From an uncultured Clostridia bacterium (GTDB lineage: Bacteria > Bacillota > Clostridia > Oscillospirales > Acutalibacteraceae), in NCBI GenBank assembly GCA_947589415.1, contig CANQBP010000008.1:19368-83367 (forward strand): DNA of 64,000 nt, given 5' to 3'. Both the position numbers and the translations under genes were made by a program. Shown here one piece after another: positions 58,007 through 64,000 of the stretch; position 1 is the stretch's first letter, and each line of letters opens with the position of its first letter. The notes under the pieces were generated by a model that had not been told where the DNA came from, ran no database searches, and was given only the letters and a program-made list of their open reading frames with translations.

Positions 58007-58043
58007 GTATTTTTTCGCCTCTCTTTCCAGAGAGGCGAAAAAG

Positions 58044-58117
58044 CGATCCGGAACGGGATCGAACCGTCGACCTCTAGCGTGACAGGCTAGCGTTCTAACC
58101 AGCTGAACTACCGGACC
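58044..58117 (-). tRNA. tRNA-Asp (GTC)
   Basis: Minus strand: acceptor GGTCCGG/CCGGATC, D arm TAGTTCAG, anticodon stem CTAGC/GCTAG with loop CTGTCAC (anticodon GTC), T arm GTTCGATCC, discriminator G. CCA is not encoded. First gene of the tRNA-Asp/tRNA-Thr pair; a hairpin (CGCCTCTCT/AGAGAGGCG) with T's on its 5' side lies between them. Confidence 0.96.
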
Positions 58118-58151
58118 AAAAAATAATATCAAGTCAACCGACTGCTTTATT

Positions 58152-58180
58152 ATGATATCATAAATGAAATGCTTTGTCAA
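58152..58180 (-). promoter_or_regulatory. Promoter of the tRNA-Asp/tRNA-Thr pair
   Basis: On the minus strand TTGACA (58180-58175), 17-base spacer, TATCAT (58157-58152), about 35 bases before tRNA-Asp. Confidence 0.75.
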
Positions 58181-58256
58181 CCGTTTTTAAATAATTTATT
58201 TTTACTATAACAAACCGAAAATGGTAAAACAAACTGATTTCCTTTTCTCAACATAG

Positions 58257-58358
58257 TATAATACGCCTGTATTCTTGCAGTTTTTATATACCGATTAAAT
58301 TATACCCGGAAAGGATTAACCCGGCAGCCTTCTTTCAGACTGTCGGGTTCTTTTTTCA
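58257..58358 (+). ncRNA. Possible orphan small RNA
   Basis: TATAAT (58257-58262) with a weak -35, then about 50 bases and a terminator AACCCGGCAG/CTGTCGGGTT (58318-58349) with six T's on the plus strand. There is no plus-strand gene to need it. It could instead serve the BspA-like gene weakly from the other side. Confidence 0.35.
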
Positions 58359-58407
58359 CAGACTGTTATTGCAATAGCCCGATTTTACGTTGTTTATTGT
58401 TAGTTAT

Positions 58408-60681
58408 TTATTGTCTTTTACGTTTTCTGAAAAGGAATATAATAGTTACTGCCGCAGATATTATTATTGCAGTCATAATAAAAAATATTCCTGTATCGCC
58501 TGTTTGCGGTATATTATTATCTGATGTAATATCAGACACATCATGTATGTTATTGCTTGTTTGACTATTACTCGGCTCGTTTGATATATCATTTGTATCA
58601 TCTTTGGAAACTTCACTCGGCTTATTTTTGATTTTTATTATTTGATATACTGATAGGTGGTCGGTTGTAAATATATAAAAGCCGTCTTTATATTCTGCAT
58701 TCATATCTTTCGTTGTATCGTCGTTCTTGAGCCATATTACTTTGCAGCCCTCTGTATCACACGGAATGGAAATTTTTATTTTTCCGTTCGGCTGAACAGT
58801 AATATTTTCATTATTTATAAGGCTGATATCATAAGAAGCTATAACATCAGGATTTTTTGCTTTATCGACAGTAAGCGGTGTTACCTTGATTGAAACTCCG
58901 TCAGGTATTATTCCCTCAACAGATATTTTACTGTCATTATCAGTTAGTTTTGTGACAGTATCTGTAACATCTTCTTTGTCTAAGGCAATAAATGTTATAC
59001 CGTTTTCTTTTGCGTATGTTTCTGCCGCAGAACCGATGTAGCCATGAATTGTTATATCATCATACCGTTTTTCGTATGGAGGATTTCCCAAGTCGTTATA
59101 ATCATATCCGATTGCATTTTCTCCAATTTGCTTAACACTGTTCGGTATAGTAATACTTTTCAAATTGGTACATCCGCTAAAGGCATGAGCACCTATTGAT
59201 TTGACACTAACAGGAATAGAGATACTTACAAGACCGCTACAATCACCCTCGGTTGTCTCAGGTTCCGATATTCTGACGGGAGACCAAAACGCATAATCCG
59301 AGATACTTCGTGTACCCGGTTTCAGTGTAATGCTCGTATCGTTTGGCATAACACCTTTGTATTTATATGCAATATTTCCGGCATATATCAATCCGTTTGG
59401 CTGTAAATCAAACCATGCCGTGTCTTCAAGTGCATATGGCTCTATATATTCCATACTGTCCGGAAATATTATGTTTTTAAGCTCTGTGCAGCCGCTGAAT
59501 GTTTGTTCACGTATCAATGTAATGCTGTCAGGTATGGTTAAATCGCTCAATCCAATACAACCCGAAAACGCACTGATTTTCATAAAAGTATTAAAATAGA
59601 TCACTTTGACGGTGTCAGGAATTACATACTTTCCGCTCTTTCCGCCCGGATATGAAATCAGTTCTGTTTTATCTTTGTTAAACAATACTCCATCTTGTGA
59701 CGAGTAGTTTTTATTGTCACCTGAAACGTTGATTTTTTTCAATCCTGTACAACCATAATATGAATTACCATCTGTACTTTCAATGCTATCAGGCAAATCT
59801 ATGCTTGTCAAACCTGAACAACCGGCAAAGGCTAAAACATTTATAGATGTTACACCCTCCGGTATGGTTATATCTGTGAGATTTTTACAGTTTATAAAAG
59901 CACTCGTAATTCTTTTTATGCCTTTCGGAATGTTTATCTCTATAATATTTTCGCTATCAATACCTCCATAATCCGAACAAAATGTTCTGTTTAATTCCGT
60001 TACAGGTTCACCATCAATTTCTGAAGGTATATTTATAACTGTATCATATCCTACATAGCCTGTCAAAGTCAAACCATCTTCGTTTCTTTCATACACATAG
60101 TTCGTTTGGGGGTGAGTTACTTCAAGATCTTTTACGCCACCTGCAAGAAAGATGAAGTCAGCAGGATCATCCGCATTAACTTCGCCTGCTTTGATTGCAA
60201 GAGGGTCGTTCCTGTTTGTGTCAAGATATGCTGTGAACGATATATGGTCGCCCACCTTTACTTCGGATGCAGGAATGCCATAATTGTATTGACTGTTGTA
60301 TGATCCGTTCCTGCCGTCATAGTTTCCCCAGCAGTCCGTCCAATCGTTATTCAAGCGGATTTTAAACTGTATGCCGCTTCCCTCTTGTGTGGGTTCGCCG
60401 TCGCAATTCCAACCTGTAATGTACTCTTCTTTGACATCAAATTCAATCTTTGCCTCCCATATGCCGTCACCGTCGTCATCGTTCATGGGAATATCCGAAT
60501 CCGTTCCCCAGTTATCCGTGAAAACTCCGCAGACTCCTATTTGATTGTCTTTGAGTTGATCAATACTTGTTATGGCAGATACACTATCAGACGGTACAAT
60601 CATAATACTGCCTGTAAGTGTTGTAACCGCTAAGGCACATATTAAAATTTTTCTGCCGAGTTTTTCTTCTTTTTTTAACAT
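58408..60681 (-). CDS. Sortase-anchored BspA-like leucine-rich-repeat surface protein
   Basis: A 757-residue surface protein. After the signal peptide (ends near SVSA, ~residue 38) comes an N-terminal domain with MNDDDGDGIWEAKIEF and KIRLNNDWTDCWGNYDG, recalling starch-binding X25/SusE-type modules. At least six BspA-type repeats follow, with IPEGVTSI, FAGCSGLTSI and FSGCTNLKSI patterns. A Ser/Asn/Asp linker leads to a sorting signal IPQTGD, a membrane helix and RKRKRQ. ATG 60681 has GGAGG 8 bases upstream. A divergent XRE regulator faces it across a palindrome-rich promoter. Such proteins often mediate adhesion; starch binding is inference. Confidence 0.85.
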   Translation of the reverse strand: MLKKEEKLGRKILICALAVTTLTGSIMIVPSDSVSAITSIDQLKDNQIGVCGVFTDNWGTDSDIPMNDDDGDGIWEAKIEFDVKEEYITGWNCDGEPTQEGSGIQFKIRLNNDWTDCWGNYDGRNGSYNSQYNYGIPASEVKVGDHISFTAYLDTNRNDPLAIKAGEVNADDPADFIFLAGGVKDLEVTHPQTNYVYERNEDGLTLTGYVGYDTVINIPSEIDGEPVTELNRTFCSDYGGIDSENIIEINIPKGIKRITSAFINCKNLTDITIPEGVTSINVLAFAGCSGLTSIDLPDSIESTDGNSYYGCTGLKKINVSGDNKNYSSQDGVLFNKDKTELISYPGGKSGKYVIPDTVKVIYFNTFMKISAFSGCIGLSDLTIPDSITLIREQTFSGCTELKNIIFPDSMEYIEPYALEDTAWFDLQPNGLIYAGNIAYKYKGVMPNDTSITLKPGTRSISDYAFWSPVRISEPETTEGDCSGLVSISIPVSVKSIGAHAFSGCTNLKSITIPNSVKQIGENAIGYDYNDLGNPPYEKRYDDITIHGYIGSAAETYAKENGITFIALDKEDVTDTVTKLTDNDSKISVEGIIPDGVSIKVTPLTVDKAKNPDVIASYDISLINNENITVQPNGKIKISIPCDTEGCKVIWLKNDDTTKDMNAEYKDGFYIFTTDHLSVYQIIKIKNKPSEVSKDDTNDISNEPSNSQTSNNIHDVSDITSDNNIPQTGDTGIFFIMTAIIISAAVTIIFLFRKRKRQ

Positions 60682-60733
60682 CTTCATTACCTCCGTATAA
60701 TAATATATACACTCAAATGAATGTATTAAAAAT

Positions 60734-60771
60734 ATTATACATCTAAATGTATGTAAAGTCAACATATATGT
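60734..60771. promoter_or_regulatory. BspA-like gene promoter with ATGTAT palindromes
   Basis: On the minus strand TTGACT (60762-60757), 17-base spacer, TATAAT (60739-60734). A palindrome ATACAT-CTAA-ATGTAT (60737-60752) covers the -10 edge and spacer, and a second, ACATATATGT (60762-60771), touches the -35. Both are good candidates for binding by the adjacent XRE protein. Confidence 0.65.
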
Positions 60772-60799
60772 GTAGAATATATGTAAAATTATTTCAGAG

Positions 60800-61060
60800 G
60801 TGATTACTATATTTATAAAACGATTGAGAGATATAAGAGAGGATAGGGATCTTACGCAAAAGCAGATCGCCGATTATCTTAAAATAACACAACAACAGTA
60901 TAGTCTTTACGAGAGCGGAAAAAGAACATTACCCGTTGATTTGCTGATAGAGTTGTCAAAGCTCTATGGTTTGAGTACGGACTATATTCTCGGACTTTCA
61001 AATGATTACAAAATTAAGAATAACGTAAATATAAACTATGGAAATATTACGATGAAATGA
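60800..61060 (+). CDS. XRE-family transcriptional regulator
   Basis: An 86-residue HTH_3 protein: LRDIREDRDLTQKQIADYLKI, then the recognition helix around QQYSLYESGKRTLP, then a short Asn-rich tail. The frame opens with GTG 60800, which overlaps the only ribosome site (AGAGGTG). At the right distance lies ATA (in frame, before TTTATAAAACG) rather than ATG, so the true start is uncertain. Divergent from the BspA-like gene, which it probably represses. Confidence 0.85.
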   Translation: MITIFIKRLRDIREDRDLTQKQIADYLKITQQQYSLYESGKRTLPVDLLIELSKLYGLSTDYILGLSNDYKIKNNVNINYGNITMK

Positions 61061-61099
61061 GGTCTTTTGGGGAAATAATCTTCACGAAAGACCTTTTTT
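61060..61099 (+). terminator. Terminator of the XRE gene
   Basis: AGGTCTTT (from 61060) pairs with AAAGACCT (61087-61094), followed by T's. A run of nine or ten G begins at about 61106. Confidence 0.8.
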
Positions 61100-61558
61100 G
61101 TTTTTGGGGGGGGGTAAGCATACGTTAAAATCCGCAGGTGTTAAGCGACCAAACCAACATGACCGGAGGTAACAATATAAGTCGATATTGCTTGTACTTA
61201 CGTAAAGAAAGACCCTTTGGGAAATAATTTTTAAAATGAAAAGTAAATCTCAAGAATTTGTCGTTAAGACATTGGACAGATTAGAGCGAAAGACAGGAAA
61301 TTGAACGGCTATGTATAACTAACATTAAATGAACAAAGGTATATTATGATTATCCGTACACTGCTTGGGAAAAAGGCTAAAATGAAAAAGCGAATACGCT
61401 AATCGGGATAATTCAACATAAAACATGATTTCGGTAACAAAAGCTGATTTTTTGTAAATCTAATGCGTAAGTCCATGGGTTTAGTGCGATTTACACGGAA
61501 ATATTTTTCTCTTATTGATTGGTATAACAAAAAAATGGCGGCAAATATGTTTTTTTAC
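61100..61558. other. Long region without a clear gene
   Basis: Only small features are seen: a 22-codon ORF at 61236-61304 (start MKSKSQEFVVKTLDRLER) without a ribosome site, a partial echo of the XRE terminator sequence (TTTGGGAAATAAT near 61216), and short hairpins. It may be the remains of a decayed gene. No RNA gene is recognised. Confidence 0.4.
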
Positions 61559-61587
61559 TTGCCGATGTAATTATTATGTGCTATACT
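61559..61587 (+). promoter_or_regulatory. Promoter of tRNA-Arg
   Basis: TTGCCG (61559-61564), 17-base spacer ending TGC, TATACT (61582-61587), 12 bases before the tRNA. Confidence 0.65.
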
Positions 61588-61599
61588 TATTCGTGTTGA

Positions 61600-61673
61600 C
61601 TGCCTGTAGCACAGCCGGATAATGCATCAGACTCCGATTCTGAAGATCGAGGGTTCGAATCCCTCCGGGCAGG
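61600..61673 (+). tRNA. tRNA-Arg (CCG)
   Basis: Acceptor CTGCCTG/CGGGCAG, D arm GCACAGCCGGATAATGC, anticodon stem TCAGA/TCTGA with loop CTCCGAT (anticodon CCG), T arm GAGGG-TTCGAAT-CCCTC, discriminator G. CCA not encoded. It stands alone with its own promoter. Confidence 0.93.
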
Positions 61674-61849
61674 CTATTCGCCGAAATTTGTTAAACCTGA
61701 TAAAGGAAATCGCAGTATTTGCATTGGGGCAAAAAATATAATAATGTTACAGCGGTATTTAACTGCACCTGTTGTTTATTCGATGCGGTTTTTATCGTTG
61801 GAAAAATTTGGTAAGCCGATTAAATTGCATATACGTCGGGGGGAATTGT

Positions 61850-62935
61850 ATGAATAACAATTTTATGTTTACACCTAACTTTAATCCTTATGCCGATAAC
61901 ACGAAATTTTTGAAAAAAACAATCAAATCGCGCCGCTGCGGTCTTATTGCTCTCGGAATTGGCGCAATGCTCGTCTGTCTTGTTTATGCTTTTATATTTG
62001 CTTTCAGTAAGGCGGGCGGTAAAACGAACCTTTTTGAAACTCCCAATGAAAAGACAGTCCATGCATTGAGCTTTTTTGCGTTTGAAATGAGAATGATTTT
62101 CTTTATTGTTATTCTTGCAATCCTATGCATAGGTACAATTAACTTTGTTGAACACTTGAAAAACAAAGAAAATCCTTACTTGCCTTGTTCATTGGCCAAT
62201 GTCGGCACATTTTTCTTTATTTCTGTTCTTGTGTATTATGCCGCAACGTTCCTTTTGTCCTTTGTACAGCTCGGTCTTGTATTTTTTCTCGGCCCTTACG
62301 ATACCGTTGACGAGCTTATACCCGAATTAGGCAAAATATTTTTCTTGGATACGGTATTGTCGGTCTTTTTTGTATTATGGTCGATAAGCGGCATAATATT
62401 TTGCTCGTCTGTACGTAGTACCCTTAAATGTGCGGCACTTTCGGATAAAGGCTCGATGTTCTTTATAATGATGTCTGTTATAATTGCTGCTATGAACGGT
62501 ATATGTGCTTTAGTCTATAATGTGAATGATTTTAAGGCGGGAATTTTTTATATATTTGACGGAAGTACTGTTTTGTCCGATACTATAAACAACAGTCGGG
62601 CGGGAATTACTATGTTTAATATATTTTTCGTTTTATCAATATTGGTATGTATTGCGGCTGTCGGTTTTGCCGTGAACTACCGTACGGCGGTTGAAGCGGC
62701 TCAACGTTCGTTTTCTCGTTTCGGCTCTAATTTATATATGAACGGTGACAGCACGGCTGCAAATTATTATCAAAGTTTCTATACACCTCCGAATGCAAAT
62801 ACTTCGGGTATGCAGCCGCCTGCATGGAATGACACGGATACACCGCCGAGTCCCGTCAGAAATCATGAATTTGTCCGTATGGATCATAACGGTGATAATA
62901 CGTTTTTCGGAGATCAAGGCGGGCAAAAACCGTAA
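61850..62935 (+). CDS. Polytopic membrane protein, unknown function
   Basis: About 361 residues, not recognised. A short hydrophilic N-terminus is followed by six or seven membrane helices (roughly 28-50, 78-100, 118-150, 165-190, 205-225, 250-280) and a Pro/Asn-rich, probably disordered C-terminal tail of about 80 residues. ATG 61850 follows a GGGGGGAA site; the longer frame upstream has none. Confidence 0.78.
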   Translation: MNNNFMFTPNFNPYADNTKFLKKTIKSRRCGLIALGIGAMLVCLVYAFIFAFSKAGGKTNLFETPNEKTVHALSFFAFEMRMIFFIVILAILCIGTINFVEHLKNKENPYLPCSLANVGTFFFISVLVYYAATFLLSFVQLGLVFFLGPYDTVDELIPELGKIFFLDTVLSVFFVLWSISGIIFCSSVRSTLKCAALSDKGSMFFIMMSVIIAAMNGICALVYNVNDFKAGIFYIFDGSTVLSDTINNSRAGITMFNIFFVLSILVCIAAVGFAVNYRTAVEAAQRSFSRFGSNLYMNGDSTAANYYQSFYTPPNANTSGMQPPAWNDTDTPPSPVRNHEFVRMDHNGDNTFFGDQGGQKP

Positions 62936-63057
62936 CAGTCAATTTTGGTATTACAGAAAACAGGATATGACCGATAGATACATAATTATATCTTGAACTC
63001 CGGGGTCGGATATTGTATAATGATTGTATGGTTAATAGATTATACTTGGAGGATATT

Positions 63058-63597
63058 ATGAAGAAAATATTACTTTTTGTAGTTTTACTGTCGACGCTTG
63101 TTATTTTTGGCGGCTGTTTCAGCAGCGGAGGGCCTGCGCTTGAGGAAGTCAGAACGGAAGATGCGCCCGATGCCGCTAAGGTGAAAATGAGCAGTTATAC
63201 GAATAATCTTGTCGGGCTTGAAAAGTATCTCACGGCTTTGGGATATATTCCCGAAAAGGCAGAGCCGCAGCAGCTTATGTGTTCGGTAATAGGTGCAAAA
63301 GACGGTGACAGGTTTAATTTTAAAGTAGACGGCGCAGTTGTGTATGTAGAGCTTTTTGAGTATGATACTGATAAGCTGAACGATGAGGCGAAAAGGGTTA
63401 TCGGTGAGGTAGAGAAAGACGGTGAGTATTATGTTTTCGGGGAAAACGCAAATGTAAACAATGCCGCATATGAGGCATCGTTGTCCGCTAACAAAAAGTA
63501 TCTCGTATCTTATACTGTTAATAGCAACGATGAGGTTAATGTAAAACGTAAAGAAGACTTTATCAATGCTGTTAAAAATTTTGATAAGACCGATTGA
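63058..63597 (+). CDS. Small lipoprotein, unknown function
   Basis: About 179 residues. The signal peptide ends in the lipobox VIFGGC (Cys about 19). The mature part is acidic and mixed alpha/beta; no domain is recognised. ATG 63058 has GGAGG 6 bases upstream. It lies before a terminator and the rRNA-type promoters. Confidence 0.82.
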   Translation: MKKILLFVVLLSTLVIFGGCFSSGGPALEEVRTEDAPDAAKVKMSSYTNNLVGLEKYLTALGYIPEKAEPQQLMCSVIGAKDGDRFNFKVDGAVVYVELFEYDTDKLNDEAKRVIGEVEKDGEYYVFGENANVNNAAYEASLSANKKYLVSYTVNSNDEVNVKRKEDFINAVKNFDKTD

Positions 63598-63637
63598 TCC
63601 CGATGCAATCCGACTTTTAGTTATGTATAAAATGAAT

Positions 63638-63665
63638 GCCGTGTCCTGCGTGATGCGGCTTTTTT
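63638..63665 (+). terminator. Terminator of the lipoprotein gene
   Basis: GCCGTGTC pairs with GATGCGGC (63638-63659) with two wobbles, followed by six T. Confidence 0.75.
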
Positions 63666-63770
63666 ATATAAATTATCGGTATGTATTATTTTCAAAAGAA
63701 TACAAATAGTAATATTATAAATGACTGAAAAACAAAAAGAATACAATATGTAGAAAAGGAAAAAAAGTAG

Positions 63771-63799
63771 TTGACAAAAAGGAAGAAAAGTGGTAGTAT
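63771..63799 (+). promoter_or_regulatory. Upstream rRNA-type promoter
   Basis: TTGACA (63771-63776), 17-base spacer, TAGTAT (63794-63799). It shares GTGGTAG around the -10 with the second promoter 162 bases downstream. Confidence 0.75.
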
Positions 63800-63932
63800 A
63801 AATAAGCTGTCGCACGAAAGACCGAAAGCGAAAGACAGGCGGGAGCCTAAGTCAAAGCAAGGTCGGGCGTAGTTAATGAAGTTTTTAAAAAGAAGAGTTC
63901 TGAAAAACTTTTAAAAAATTTCAAAAAAATGC

Positions 63933-63961
63933 TTGACAAACGGAATGAAGTGTGGTAGAAT
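63933..63961 (+). promoter_or_regulatory. Downstream rRNA-type promoter
   Basis: TTGACA (63933-63938), 17-base spacer, TAGAAT (63956-63961), with an A/T-rich stretch upstream. Tandem strong promoters with a structured leader and no ORF suggest that a 16S-23S-5S operon begins just past the window. Confidence 0.75.
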
Positions 63962-64000
63962 AAACAAGTCGCCAAACGAGAGGCAAAGAAAAAAATCGAG

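Noticed and set aside
58008..58043. Terminator between tRNA-Asp and tRNA-Thr
   Set aside because: The hairpin has T's on its 5' side and A's on its 3' side on both strands, so it does not fit an intrinsic terminator; probably an RNA-processing spacer.
61106..61115. Poly-G run as a phase-variation switch
   Set aside because: It lies outside any ORF and downstream of a terminator, with no promoter spacing affected.

Overview
The window looks like the replication-origin region of a spore-forming, starch-degrading gut Clostridium-class bacterium, most like the Ruminococcus / [Eubacterium] siraeum group (Oscillospiraceae). That placement is an inference from several signs: the Firmicutes order rpmH-rnpA-yidD-yidC-jag / dnaA-dnaN-rlbA-recF-remB-gyrB-gyrA, strong GGAGG ribosome sites, moderately AT-rich DNA, small CotF-like spore coat proteins, and secreted GH13 amylases with CBM26-type starch-binding modules.

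Layout. 1-2615 (minus strand) holds the divergent rpmH operon; jag runs off the left edge. 2616-3184 holds the two divergent promoters. dnaA (3185-4498) is followed by an origin-like region (4499-4771) with repeated TTCAACA/TTCCACA boxes, a short C tract, five DnaA-trio-like triplets and an AT-rich stretch. dnaN to gyrA (4796-14285) is one long run of plus-strand genes, with two small zinc-ribbon membrane proteins and other unknowns between the replication genes. 14315-15939 is a queuosine-salvage locus: a preQ1-I-like riboswitch with a terminator, a radical-SAM protein (QueL candidate) and a YhhQ-type transporter. 16203-21656 carries a small unknown protein, ychF, a phosphoesterase, a D,D-carboxypeptidase, and metY preceded by a tiny ORF with two adjacent Cys codons. 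21819-25681 is a GtrA / FAD oxidoreductase / GT-C glycosyltransferase cluster. pth, mfd and a PrsA-like lipoprotein follow.

31561-36171 is a Bce-type two-component/ABC transporter module with an inverted repeat in front of the ABC genes. alr, polA, a low-molecular-weight phosphatase, rimI and tsaD follow in close order. A TetR regulator diverges from the agmatine-to-putrescine pair aguA-aguB. 45154-54862 is a carbohydrate region: two extracellular alpha-amylases, a HAD phosphatase, a small gene broken by an in-frame stop, and galE-lipoprotein-fabV.

55195-58117 holds two spore coat genes, radC, and a roughly 1.3 kb mobile-element remnant at a tRNA-Thr gene. The remnant is bounded by a 33-bp repeat of the tRNA 3' end and carries a type I toxin-antitoxin-like locus and a ribbon-helix-helix protein. 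58408-61060 pairs a sortase-anchored leucine-rich-repeat surface protein, with a possible starch-binding N-terminus, with a divergent XRE regulator across a promoter full of ATGTAT half-sites. The end of the window holds tRNA-Arg(CCG), a membrane protein, a lipoprotein and two tandem promoters typical of an rRNA operon that would begin just outside.

Most genes are ordinary core genes. The items most worth checking are the mirrored toxin/antitoxin promoters in the tRNA-Thr remnant, the Cys-Cys leader peptide before metY, the riboswitch-QueL-transporter locus, the origin with unusual DnaA boxes, and the XRE/LRR surface-protein pair.
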